Shown here: positions 15,825-23,941 of the stretch, one piece after another
How positions within the stretch are numbered: the stretch's first letter is position 1
Layout of the letters: every line of letters starts with the position of its first letter
Assembly (NCBI RefSeq): GCF_041749095.1
Contig: NZ_JBGTCA010000193.1
Coordinates: 1-28,169 of the forward strand
From: Aquiflexum sp041749095
Lineage (GTDB): Bacteria; Bacteroidota; Bacteroidia; Cytophagales; Cyclobacteriaceae
Direction of reading: 5' to 3'
Length of the DNA stretch: 28,169 bases
Notes under the pieces: model-generated
Databases searched by the model: none
Seen by the model: the letters and a program-made list of their open reading frames with translations, nothing else
Told to the model about the DNA's origin: nothing
Position numbers and translations under genes: made by a program

Positions 15825-17663
15825 ATGATTAAATTTTACACCAAGCAGATCCAAGTTGTCACGCTTGTTTTACTTTTATTTTCCCTTGAATCCCAGGCGC
15901 AGTTAATGCCTATGGAAATCATTCATTACGGTGGTTCCCCGAATGAAGTGACCAACATGGTGATTGTGGGAGATGGATATACCGCAGCAGAACTGGATAA
16001 ATTTATCAGCGATGCCAAGAATGCGACAGCAGGGATGTTGGGACAATTGCCTTGGAGAAATTATAAGGAAGGGATCAATGTATATGCTATTAAGGTAGTC
16101 TCAAATGTATCGGGGGCAGCTATGAATCCCAACAACCTGATTGATAACTATTTTGGCAGCTCTTATTGGTCCCATAATATTGAGCGATTATTGGTAGCTT
16201 GGCGTTCAAGCAGGGTTTTTTCAGTATTATTTTCCAATACCCCTTTCTTTGATATCGGTGTGATCGTGGTCAACGATACCAAATATGGCGGTGCAGGTGG
16301 AACCTTCGCTGTTTTTTCCACACATGCCGCAGCCACAGAAATCATGATCCATGAATTGGGGCATTCCTTTGGTGATTTGGCGGATGAATATTGGGCAGGG
16401 CCTCAATTTGCCAGGGAAAGACATAATATGACCCAAGATACCGTTCCTGAGACGATTAGATGGAGAGATTTTTTGAATAGAAACGGTATTGGCATTTATC
16501 CCCATGCTGAATCACCCACCTGGCATCGACCACATCAAAATTGTAAAATGAGGTTTCTTGGCAGAAGTTTTTGTAATGTCTGTTCTCATCAATTGGAAAA
16601 AAGATTGGATTTCCTTTCCACCCCGGAAGCCCCTGCAAGACCCACCGCGTTGTTTGGTGCAGATAATTTGGAAATTAAGCCTGCAGAAAAGGTTAAATTT
16701 TTTGACCTTTCAACCCATAATCCCACATCATGGGAATGGACTTTTGAAGGGGGGATACCGGAAGTAAGTAATGAAAAAAATCCTGAGGTTCTTTACCGAA
16801 CCCAAGGAAAGTATAAGGTCACACTGAAAGCTGGTAATGATTCCGGTGATAATGAATTTTTCCGCAATGAATTTATCAATGTAACAGCTCCTTCCCCCGA
16901 CCGTACACGGCCTGTTTTGGTTACAAAAAATATAAAAATCGAACTTGATAAAAACGGAGAGGCAACCATTTCTGCGGAAGATATTGATGATGGCACATAT
17001 GATGATGTGGCACTTGCCGAAATCAGTATTTCAAAAGAAAAATTCACCTGTGAGGATATAGGTAATAATACAATAATCTTTAAAGCAACAGATTCGAGCG
17101 GAAATGAAGCCCAAATGGGGGTGACAGTAACTGTAGATGATAAAATCAAACCGACCATCAAAGCAAAAAATGTGGAAATCTATCTTGATTCGGATGGGGT
17201 GGGTTATTTGAATCCGAAAGATGTGGATGACGGATCATTTGACAACTGTGAAATCAGTGAAATGACCTTGTCCAAAACTGAATTTGGACGAGAGGATGCA
17301 GGTGAAAACAAAGTGATGTTCAACATTAAGGATTCCTGTTCCAATTCTGCTTCCGTGGAGATAACAGTGACGGTGAATATCATACTCTCAACTGAAAACG
17401 GGGAGATATTTGAAAAACTTAAAGTTTATCCCAACCCGGCAAATGAGATTATCTTCATTAAGTTTCTGAAATACATTGATCCAAGTTTAGAGTCAATTGA
17501 AATCGTGGATGCCAAGGGAAGGATTTTGAACGAAATCAGGGGTTTTGAACGAAATGGGAATGTGATTCCAATTGAAGTAAAAGGCTTGAAGTCAGGACAG
17601 TATTTTGTCAAGTTAAACACCCAGAGATCATTAAAATTATTAAGGTTTACCATTTTAAGGTAA
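15825..17663 (+). CDS. Secreted M64-family metallopeptidase with PKD, Ig-like repeats and T9SS tail
   Basis: This 612-residue protein has a signal peptide (cleavage near SQA-Q, residue 26). The catalytic M64 (IgA peptidase) domain spans about 30-265. It begins with NMVIVGDGYTAAEL and holds the zinc motif HELGH at 176-180 in a MIHELGHSFGDLADEYW context, plus a Cys-rich QNCKMRFLGRSFCNVC segment near 230-245. A PKD-like domain (about 280-350, with SWEWTFEGG) follows. Two tandem repeats of about 80 residues come next, each starting near a RPVLVTKNIKIELD-type strand and containing an EDIDDGTYDD/KDVDDGSFDN motif. A type A T9SS sorting domain (KVYPNPANE to the end) closes it. It should be secreted or attached to the cell surface and cut proteins or glycoproteins. 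The small lipoprotein gene 44 nt downstream is probably cotranscribed. Confidence 0.9.
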   Translation: MIKFYTKQIQVVTLVLLLFSLESQAQLMPMEIIHYGGSPNEVTNMVIVGDGYTAAELDKFISDAKNATAGMLGQLPWRNYKEGINVYAIKVVSNVSGAAMNPNNLIDNYFGSSYWSHNIERLLVAWRSSRVFSVLFSNTPFFDIGVIVVNDTKYGGAGGTFAVFSTHAAATEIMIHELGHSFGDLADEYWAGPQFARERHNMTQDTVPETIRWRDFLNRNGIGIYPHAESPTWHRPHQNCKMRFLGRSFCNVCSHQLEKRLDFLSTPEAPARPTALFGADNLEIKPAEKVKFFDLSTHNPTSWEWTFEGGIPEVSNEKNPEVLYRTQGKYKVTLKAGNDSGDNEFFRNEFINVTAPSPDRTRPVLVTKNIKIELDKNGEATISAEDIDDGTYDDVALAEISISKEKFTCEDIGNNTIIFKATDSSGNEAQMGVTVTVDDKIKPTIKAKNVEIYLDSDGVGYLNPKDVDDGSFDNCEISEMTLSKTEFGREDAGENKVMFNIKDSCSNSASVEITVTVNIILSTENGEIFEKLKVYPNPANEIIFIKFLKYIDPSLESIEIVDAKGRILNEIRGFERNGNVIPIEVKGLKSGQYFVKLNTQRSLKLLRFTILR

Positions 17664-17707
17664 TTCTTTAAATTCACGACAATGCATCAAAAAATCGATC
17701 AAGGTTT

Positions 17708-18214
17708 ATGAAATTTAATTCAATTATTATTCCTGTTGTTTACTTACTGATTTCCTTGGGAGCTTGTAAGGCGTCAAAGGATCAAGTTGAAGGTGAAAAT
17801 GATACGGAAATATTTTTGGATCAAAGTACTCCAGAAATCCTGATGGTCAGCTTTTCTATGGATTCCAGAGATTCAATTAAGGTGATCAATACTTTAAAAA
17901 ATCCCGGAAGGCTAAGAGGAGGGTTTGATTCAAAATCAGAACCTGTAGAGGGAGACTTGATTATTTCATTTTTGGGTGAAACAAATATAGTTTGTTCCAA
18001 AACCATCGTCGAAAATCCAATGATCAGGAAAGTTGAATATTCTGAAACGGATGATATTTCTACCCTGACAGCCAAAACTATTGAATTGGACAGCGCAGAA
18101 TTTTTTATCAGGATTCAGTATGATGATTGTTTTAAGCATTTAAAAATTGAAAAATTCACCGATGATATGTTGGTGGATTTAAAATTAATCAGCAATTTTG
18201 ATCAAAGACCATGA
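17708..18214 (+). CDS. Small lipoprotein of unknown function
   Basis: This 168-residue protein starts with a lipoprotein signal (IIIPVVYLLISLGAC, Cys near residue 20), followed by an acidic linker and a mixed beta-rich domain with DGDLIISFLGET-like strands. Two cysteines (IVCSKT and DDCFKHL) could form a disulfide. I do not recognise the family. It lies 44 nt after the M64 peptidase on the same strand, so it may be an accessory or inhibitor-like partner of that enzyme, but this rests on position only. A strong bidirectional terminator-like hairpin lies downstream. Confidence 0.75.
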   Translation: MKFNSIIIPVVYLLISLGACKASKDQVEGENDTEIFLDQSTPEILMVSFSMDSRDSIKVINTLKNPGRLRGGFDSKSEPVEGDLIISFLGETNIVCSKTIVENPMIRKVEYSETDDISTLTAKTIELDSAEFFIRIQYDDCFKHLKIEKFTDDMLVDLKLISNFDQRP

Positions 18215-18302
18215 ACCTAAAGGTTATCATAAATCAATGGTTGGATAATTCAAATTAAAGACAATAACCTACTCCAATCTTTCTTTGACTAGATCTGGAA
18301 GC

Positions 18303-18347
18303 AAAAAAAAGCATTGCCCATTGAACATTTGGACAGCGCTTTTTTTT
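18303..18347. terminator. Bidirectional terminator between convergent genes
   Basis: AAAAAAAAGC at 18303-18312 and GCTTTTTTTT at 18338-18347 pair perfectly. The inner sequence adds a partly paired stem (TTGCCC against GGACAG). The A and T runs let it end transcripts from both sides, fitting its place between the lipoprotein gene (plus) and the M56-TonB gene (minus). Confidence 0.6.
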
Positions 18348-18398
18348 AATTCGAATATTCTTTTTGCGGCGAAATTTCTGGCCACCATGGCCAGAGTT

Positions 18399-19658
18399 TT
18401 AGGATAGAGCAAATTTGATGGGGACTTTCATCCTGGAATTGACAGCTTGTCCTTTTAGCTTGCCGGGAATCCATTTTGGTGATATGGCGACCACCCTCAT
18501 GGCTTCTGCATCGCAGCCCGCACCAATGCCACTAACAACTTGGACATCTGAAATATCTCCGTTGGATTTAATAATAAATGATACAGTGACAACACCTTCT
18601 ATCCCCATTCTTCTGGCCTGTGCGGGATATTTCAAGTTGCTCCCCAGGAATTTTGACCAGACTTCAAATCCACCAGGATATTTCGGACTCTGCTCGACAA
18701 CATCAAAGATTTCTGTTCTTAGATTGCTGCCATCTGGTTCAGATTCAGATGTCTCATTGGAAGTGGCAATATCCAAGGTTTCAGGAGCGATATCGTCACT
18801 GGGTTTTTCACAGGCAAACAGGAAGAATGCCAGGGCAATTGCCGGAATGCTTAGGAGAAACCGGCTTTTTTGAATCGGGTAAGAATCGGGTTTTTTCATC
18901 ATCATAATTCTATTTTTGGTTTGAAATTGGTTAAAGGTATTTAGGAGATTTTCTGATCTTCCTTTGTATAAAAGATTCAGCAACAGCGTGGCATATTCTC
19001 TTGGCGAGTATTGTCGGATGATTGACCGGTCAACTTGGTATTCGTGGATTTCTCTTAAACTGGATTCCAGAAAAGAGTTGATCGGATGGAACCAGAAAAC
19101 AGTTTTGAAGATTTGCAGAAAAATCAGGTCAAGACTGTGCATTCTTTTGGCATGCCCCGATTCATGTAGAATAATCAATTGTTGGTCTTTGTTTTCCGTT
19201 TGGAACTCTGGAAGTAGGATCAATCCGAAAAATGAAGACGGGGTAAACTCCGGATTGACCAATATGTTCTTATTACCAATAGTATATTTTGAAGCTCTAC
19301 TGATCTGAATAAATAAATTGACCAGACTTTTGACAAACCTTATTAGGCCTAATATAAACCCCACGGCATAGGCAATTAAGAGGATTGGAATAATTCCGAT
19401 AGATTGGAAATAATTGTTTTCCGAACCGAGGTTGAATTCCGGTAAAATATAAGTCAACATATCACCTGATGGACCGAATGATTGGCCAATAAACTCAAAT
19501 GACATCATTGGAATGCAAATTGAAAGCAGCATTGATAACAATAGGTAAATCCTATTCCAACCAAAAAATGTGAGTTGCCTTAAAAAAGCCCAATAAATTC
19601 CAAAGAGAAGTGTCAGAATGATACTCCCTTCAAACAGGAAATTCAATACATCCTTCAT
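18399..19658 (-). CDS. BlaR1-type M56 membrane metallopeptidase fused to a TonB C-terminal domain
   Basis: This 419-residue integral membrane protein has three or so N-terminal helices (near 5-25, 33-55 and 90-112). A gluzincin M56 domain follows with HESGH at 165-169, the zinc site that BlaR1/MecR1 use to cleave their repressor, then a further helix near 270-290 (LLSIPAIALAFFLFACEK). The C-terminal periplasmic part (about 325-419) is a TonB-C domain (YPAQARRMGIEGVVTVSF, WIPGKLKGQAVNSRM). This fusion is frequent in Bacteroidota. Its start overlaps the stop of the upstream BlaI-type gene by 4 nt, so the two form an operon. It likely senses an envelope signal, perhaps a cell-wall or beta-lactam one, and inactivates BlaI. 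No beta-lactamase is next to it. Confidence 0.9.
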   Translation of the reverse strand: MKDVLNFLFEGSIILTLLFGIYWAFLRQLTFFGWNRIYLLLSMLLSICIPMMSFEFIGQSFGPSGDMLTYILPEFNLGSENNYFQSIGIIPILLIAYAVGFILGLIRFVKSLVNLFIQISRASKYTIGNKNILVNPEFTPSSFFGLILLPEFQTENKDQQLIILHESGHAKRMHSLDLIFLQIFKTVFWFHPINSFLESSLREIHEYQVDRSIIRQYSPREYATLLLNLLYKGRSENLLNTFNQFQTKNRIMMMKKPDSYPIQKSRFLLSIPAIALAFFLFACEKPSDDIAPETLDIATSNETSESEPDGSNLRTEIFDVVEQSPKYPGGFEVWSKFLGSNLKYPAQARRMGIEGVVTVSFIIKSNGDISDVQVVSGIGAGCDAEAMRVVAISPKWIPGKLKGQAVNSRMKVPIKFALS

Positions 19659-20029
19659 TCTTTTTCAGGGTCTAGGTTTTCATCAATAAGCTTTTGAAGT
19701 TCCTCAATCTCTTTGTCAGAGATACCTTTTTCTTTTATCATAAAAGACAGCACATTGGCAGCTGACCCATCAAAAAAATTATGGATCAAATCATTCAGAC
19801 TCTTTTTACGGTATTCTGTCTGTGATATTGTCGGATAATATTCATGGATATTTCCATAAGTGCGGTGATTCAGAAATCCCTTTTTCTCCAGCAGTTTGAT
19901 GCTGGATGCCAAAGTGGTATAGGGCGGTTTGGGTTCCGGAAGGAGGTTTAGTATATCCCTTACAAGTGCTCTGTCAAGCTCCCAAAAGATGCACATCAGT
20001 TCTTCCTCGTTTTTTGATAATTTTTCCAT
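19655..20029 (-). CDS. BlaI/MecI/CopY-family transcriptional repressor
   Basis: This 124-residue protein has a winged-helix domain (LSKNEEELMCIFWEL, VRDILNLLPEPKPPYTTLASSIKLLEKKGFL, then an EYYPTI wing) and a helical dimerisation tail, the standard BlaI plan and length. It is the first gene of a two-gene operon with the M56-TonB sensor. Two direct-repeat operator candidates lie 33-66 nt upstream of its start, so it probably represses its own operon until the sensor cleaves it. Other targets in the genome cannot be seen here. Confidence 0.93.
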   Translation of the reverse strand: MEKLSKNEEELMCIFWELDRALVRDILNLLPEPKPPYTTLASSIKLLEKKGFLNHRTYGNIHEYYPTISQTEYRKKSLNDLIHNFFDGSAANVLSFMIKEKGISDKEIEELQKLIDENLDPEKE

Positions 20030-20061
20030 GGCACTAATATATATCTAATAATTTAATTTAA

Positions 20062-20095
20062 CTACTAAAATTTCGTAAATCTACTAAAATTTCGT
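20062..20095. promoter_or_regulatory. Tandem operator pair upstream of the blaI-type gene
   Basis: CTACTAAAATTTCGT occurs twice, at 20062-20076 and 20081-20095, 19 bp apart. Each contains ACTAAA-A-TTTCGT, a near-perfect dyad with one mismatch, matching the symmetric sites bound by BlaI-family dimers. The position just upstream of the repressor start fits autorepression. The spacing is close to two helical turns, so two dimers could bind side by side. Confidence 0.7.
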
Positions 20096-20412
20096 CTAAT
20101 CTTAAATTACCTTTTATTTAAGCTTCCTAAAATCGGTAATATCAACCAAAAAGAGGGGTGGTAAAAAGCATACATCTTCCAATTTTCCTTTCCTGTGACG
20201 AGTCATGGATTTATTGTTTAGACTTCGATAAGCCGCAGGGCATCTAAGGTCGCGCTTAGTCTCGTTTCTCGGCTCTCGCTTCTAGTTTCTCAAACCCAAC
20301 ATCGGACATCATACAATTTGCAAACGTAAAAGAGGTCTAATGCAATAGTCATCAAGGGGATACATCATGTTTTAGATTGACATAAGTCATATATTCTACT
20401 TTTTCCAGATTG
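20096..20412. other. Intergenic region between the blaI-type and DoxX genes
   Basis: About 320 bp without a gene. No long hairpin or repeat of the types seen elsewhere was found. A CT-rich stretch near 20260-20295 (TCTCGTTTCTCGGCTCTCGC) looks like degraded repeat DNA. The left end holds the BlaI operators and the right end the DoxX promoter candidate. Confidence 0.5.
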
Positions 20413-20420
20413 TAAATTTG
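20413..20420 (+). promoter_or_regulatory. Promoter -7 box for the DoxX operon
   Basis: TAAATTTG matches the Bacteroidota -7 consensus TAnnTTTG exactly, 25 nt before the DoxX ATG. A -33 TTG at the usual spacing is not evident (a TTGACA lies 30 nt upstream, too far), so this is tentative. Confidence 0.35.
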
Positions 20421-20445
20421 TGGATCAAATCAACAACAAAGACTT

Positions 20446-20940
20446 ATGGAACAAAACCCAAAACTTACCTCTGTGCAGACCTTTGCCCTTGTGGCCATGC
20501 GTTTGCTGATAGGATGGCATTTCCTTTTTGAAGGTGTCATCAAATTGTACAGCCCTTCGTGGTCTGCAAAAGGATATTTGTTAAGCGCCACCTATATGCA
20601 GTCTTTCTTTCAATGGCTGGCAAGTGAATCAATGATTTCTGTAGTGGACACCCTGAATATTGCTGGGCTGATATTGGTGGGTATTGGGCTGATTGTTGGT
20701 TTCAAAACCAAGTGGGTAAGTGTCATTGGCATTGGCCTGCTTTTGCTTTATTTTTTTGCGCATCCTCCTTTTCCCGGATATGCACAAGGGCCAAGTGAGG
20801 GAAGCTATTGGATAGTCAACAAGAACCTGATTGAGGCTGCTGCTTTGTTGGTTGTCTTTCTTTTTCCCACAGAGTATGCATTTGGGATTGGAAGACTTTT
20901 TATGAAGAAGAAAACGGAACCTGCTCACCAACTAAACTAA
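20446..20940 (+). CDS. DoxX family membrane protein
   Basis: This 164-residue protein has four hydrophobic helices (about 10-30, 65-88, 90-105 and 122-142) and the DoxX start pattern AMRLLIGWHFLFEGVIKLYSPSW. DoxX was first described as a subunit of archaeal thiosulfate:quinone oxidoreductase, and relatives are thought to link redox enzymes to membrane quinones. The gene is 6 nt upstream of the exported Gfo/Idh oxidoreductase, so they are surely cotranscribed. The pairing suggests that DoxX is the membrane electron acceptor or anchor for that enzyme, which is inference from position. Confidence 0.88.
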   Translation: MEQNPKLTSVQTFALVAMRLLIGWHFLFEGVIKLYSPSWSAKGYLLSATYMQSFFQWLASESMISVVDTLNIAGLILVGIGLIVGFKTKWVSVIGIGLLLLYFFAHPPFPGYAQGPSEGSYWIVNKNLIEAAALLVVFLFPTEYAFGIGRLFMKKKTEPAHQLN

Positions 20941-20946
20941 AAAACC

Positions 20947-22584
20947 ATGAAGACGGACAAAAATTTATTTAAAGGCTTATCCAGAAGAGAATGGATCAAG
21001 ATTCTTGGGGGCATTCCGATTTTAGGCGCTGTATGGACTGCAGGTTATCGTTTTACTGAAACTGCAAAAACCGAACGAAATCTGCTTTTGGAAACCTTGA
21101 ACATCAAGGCTTCTCCACCACCTGCTTCCGGTCCAATGAGCGGTGAACCGCTTAGAGTTGGCTTGATTGGTTTTGGGATAAGAGGCGAGCAACTGATGCG
21201 TTCTTTGGGTTTTGCCACCACCGAATGGTTGGAGCAAATGGCCAAATCAAGTGCTAAGAACCCAAATGATAAAAGATTGGAGGATTTTAAAACGCAGGAA
21301 AACCTCAATGTGAAATTGGCAGGTATATGTGACATCTTTGATGTAAGGGCCGAAAAAGCACTAGCCTCTTTCAATCAAGACGGAAATGTCTGTAAACGCT
21401 ACCGCACCCATGGCGATATGATCCATAGTGGCGAAATAGATGCCATCATCATTGCAACACCCGACCATTGGCATGCTCCGATGGCCATTGAGGCAATTGA
21501 AGCCGGACTGCATGTCTATATCGAAAAACCAATGACCCATACCATACAGGAGACTTATGACCTCAGGGAATCCTGTAGGAGAAATCCTGATGCAGTCCTG
21601 GCTGTTGGCCACCAACACCGTCAAACACAAAGCTTCCTTACTGCACAAGATGCGATAGCTAAAATGACCTTGGGGCATATTTCATTGGTTACCACAACAA
21701 CCAATAGAAACGATGACAACGGCGCGTGGCAGTATGACATCCATCCGGACGCTTCTCCCAATACCATTGATTGGGATGCTTTTTTGGGAAATGCTCCCCA
21801 AATCCCCTTCAATGCCGAACATTTTTTCCGTTGGAGAAAATGGTGGGCTTATGGTTCAGGGCTTTCAGGTGATCTTTTGACCCATGATTATGACCGGATC
21901 AATTGTGTTCTGAAAATGGGAATCCCTAAATACATCACTGCATCAGGAGGAGTCTATACCCACAGAGATGGTAGAAATGTGCCTGATGTGATGCAGATCA
22001 ATATGGATTTCCCGGATTTCACCACGGGAAGCAGTCAGGAGCCGGGTAAGGAAAAAGGAATGACTTTAGTCTATAGTGCCACTTTGGGCAATCAGTTCGA
22101 AAGGGGAACCCTTTTGATGGGTCATGATGCCACCATGGAGTTGGGCAATATGTTGACCATCCATGCCGACCCCAGGTCTACCAAATATGCGGATTTGATC
22201 AAAGAAAAGCGGATAGACCCCTTGGTGCCGATCTACCAATATGATCCCAGTGCCAATGGCGTGGATGCCGTAACCTCAGCCACTGCCAAGTATTTTGCCA
22301 ATAAAGGTTTGTTATGGACTTATAGAGATGGTAAAAGAGTTGATTCGACATTCCTGCATATCAGGGAATGGTTGAGTTGTGTCCGGAATGGTGGTAACCC
22401 AAGCTGTGGTATCACAGAGGGATTTGAAGAGGCCATTACCGCCCATATGGGAGGGCTTTCCTATAAATTGGGAAGGAGGATTGAATGGGACGAAGAAATC
22501 GAGAGAATTATTTCACTTCCCGGCGAAGATCTGGACGCCATTTTACTGGACAATGGAGCAGGATATTTGATGCAAAAGGGTTGA
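20947..22584 (+). CDS. Tat-exported Gfo/Idh/MocA-family oxidoreductase
   Basis: This 545-residue protein begins with LSRREWIKILGGIPILGA, a twin-arginine signal or anchor without a lipobox cysteine. The Rossmann domain follows (LRVGLIGFGIRGEQ near residue 75; GEIDAIIIATPDHWHAPMAIEA; EKP at 193-195, the conserved lysine motif of the family). A substrate-binding domain with GLSGDLLTHDYDRINCVL and an extended C-terminus completes it. The family uses bound NAD(P) for sugar oxidation and reduction; exported Bacteroidota members carry their cofactor through Tat. The length exceeds the 350-450 typical for cytosolic members. It is coupled to DoxX and faces a TIM-barrel isomerase. Relatives take part in 3-keto-glycoside chemistry in Bacteroides. 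The substrate here is unknown. Confidence 0.9.
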   Translation: MKTDKNLFKGLSRREWIKILGGIPILGAVWTAGYRFTETAKTERNLLLETLNIKASPPPASGPMSGEPLRVGLIGFGIRGEQLMRSLGFATTEWLEQMAKSSAKNPNDKRLEDFKTQENLNVKLAGICDIFDVRAEKALASFNQDGNVCKRYRTHGDMIHSGEIDAIIIATPDHWHAPMAIEAIEAGLHVYIEKPMTHTIQETYDLRESCRRNPDAVLAVGHQHRQTQSFLTAQDAIAKMTLGHISLVTTTTNRNDDNGAWQYDIHPDASPNTIDWDAFLGNAPQIPFNAEHFFRWRKWWAYGSGLSGDLLTHDYDRINCVLKMGIPKYITASGGVYTHRDGRNVPDVMQINMDFPDFTTGSSQEPGKEKGMTLVYSATLGNQFERGTLLMGHDATMELGNMLTIHADPRSTKYADLIKEKRIDPLVPIYQYDPSANGVDAVTSATAKYFANKGLLWTYRDGKRVDSTFLHIREWLSCVRNGGNPSCGITEGFEEAITAHMGGLSYKLGRRIEWDEEIERIISLPGEDLDAILLDNGAGYLMQKG

Positions 22585-22605
22585 AAAATGAATTGTTTCT
22601 TGGAG

Positions 22606-22668
22606 TACCTTTGCGTCCCTTGCGGGTTCTACATTTTAAACCGCAAGGGACGTAAGGGTATTTTTTTT
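22606..22668. terminator. Long hairpin with T-tract, also a repeat-type palindrome
   Basis: Arms 22606-22625 and 22641-22660 pair over 20 bp with two G-U wobbles and are followed by eight T residues (22661-22668). This is a strong intrinsic terminator for the DoxX-oxidoreductase operon. The arm sequence (TTTGCGTCCCTTGCGG) resembles a palindromic repeat family common in Bacteroidota genomes, so a mobile repeat may have been adopted as the terminator. The convergent isomerase gene ends 39 nt away. Confidence 0.8.
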
Positions 22669-22706
22669 AGGTCTTAAAGTCCTGATTGATGTCCCTGGCT
22701 TAGGAT

Positions 22707-23684
22707 TTAAACGGTAGGGCCAACTCTTTCCAACAAGGCTTTGGTAGCTTTGATACCTTCTACTTCAGAAAGGTTGCTTCCTTCATATTCGATTCCGATA
22801 TGCCCGGTAAATCCGGCATCCTTCACGATGGAAAGCATTTTTTCATAATCGGTTTCTATACAGTTTCCGTTTTCATCAAAGTCATAAGTTTTGGCACTGA
22901 CACCTTTAGCAAATGGCATCATTTCGGCCACACCTGTATATCGGTCATATTCCTCCACGCATTCCCCGCCCGATTCAGAATCCTCTGAGCGCTTGATGCA
23001 GAAATTGCCAAAATCCGGAAGTGTTCCGCAATTTGACATTTCGGTGCTTTTTATGACGTTGGCCAGCCATTGACCATTAGAGGAATAGCTGCCATGATTT
23101 TCCACGATCACATTGATGTTGTAGGGGAGGGCAAATTCGCTCAGACTTCTCAATCCGTCAATGGCGGCTTCTGAAACTTCCTCGGCAGTACCGCTTCCAT
23201 AGGCATTGACCCTGATGGAATGGCAGCCCAGAAATTGGGCAGCTTCTATCCATTTTTTGTGGTCATCTACGGACTTCATTCTTGCAGTGGCATCAAGGTC
23301 TCCCAAATAGCCTTCACCGTCCACCATGATAAGGATACTTTGGACACCGTTGTCCTCGCAGCGTTGTTTCATTTGGCCGAGATAGCCCATGTCTTTTCCT
23401 TTGTCCTTGAAAAAGACATTGACATACTCTACAGCATCGATATTGAATTCTTTTTTGGTGAAAGCTGCAAAGTCCAAATTGTCCATTTCACCGGCGAACA
23501 GGGCTTTGTGAAGTGACCACTGTGCAAGGGATATTTTAAAAAACATTTCTTTGGGGACTTCCTCCACTGCGGTTTGCGTGTTGGTGCCTCCACATGATTG
23601 AAGGATAAGCGGGCTGATAGTGGCACCCAGACCAACAAGGCCAAGGTTTCTAAGGAAGATTCTTCTGTGTTGAGGATTGTTCAT
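22707..23684 (-). CDS. Exported sugar phosphate isomerase/epimerase-like TIM barrel
   Basis: This 325-residue protein belongs to the xylose-isomerase-like (AP endonuclease 2) TIM-barrel family. It starts with HRRIFLRNLGLVGLGATISPLILQSCGG, which combines a twin-arginine-like motif with a lipobox (LQSC), so it is probably a lipoprotein outside the cytoplasm. Candidate metal ligands are the Glu and His of VIVENHGSYSSNG, the Asp of LPDFGNFC and the Glu of IGIEYEG. The sequence fits enzymes that isomerise or epimerise, or act on keto-sugars, and phosphorylated sugars are unlikely outside the cell. It converges on the Gfo/Idh gene and may serve the same pathway. The 257-bp gap upstream is shared with the divergent outer-membrane receptor gene. 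Confidence 0.87.
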   Translation of the reverse strand: MNNPQHRRIFLRNLGLVGLGATISPLILQSCGGTNTQTAVEEVPKEMFFKISLAQWSLHKALFAGEMDNLDFAAFTKKEFNIDAVEYVNVFFKDKGKDMGYLGQMKQRCEDNGVQSILIMVDGEGYLGDLDATARMKSVDDHKKWIEAAQFLGCHSIRVNAYGSGTAEEVSEAAIDGLRSLSEFALPYNINVIVENHGSYSSNGQWLANVIKSTEMSNCGTLPDFGNFCIKRSEDSESGGECVEEYDRYTGVAEMMPFAKGVSAKTYDFDENGNCIETDYEKMLSIVKDAGFTGHIGIEYEGSNLSEVEGIKATKALLERVGPTV

Positions 23685-23876
23685 AAATTTCTGTTGGGTA
23701 AATGATTGGTGTTAACCTCAAATCTTGACATTGAATTTTATATTAGCAAGTCATTCGTGTAAGAGTTTGGAAACAGATGATTCAGACATTAAGTAATAAG
23801 CTTATCACAATTCGAAAATCCCATTGATATAAAATCCCGGTCAACTTGTTCAATAATCTTTACCTTCATTCCACAA

Positions 23877-23906
23877 TTCTTTCCCCAAGGTAACTTTGGG
23901 AAAGAA
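23877..23906 (+). promoter_or_regulatory. Leader hairpin upstream of the outer-membrane receptor gene
   Basis: TTCTTTCCCCAAG and CTTTGGGAAAGAA form a 13-bp stem with a single mismatch and a 4-nt loop (GTAA). It ends 35 nt before the GTG start, so it would lie in the leader RNA or form an operator. No long T-tract follows. It is too well paired to be chance, but its role is unknown. Confidence 0.5.
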
Positions 23907-23941
23907 ATATAATTTCAAACCTACTTTATCGGCATTCTATT

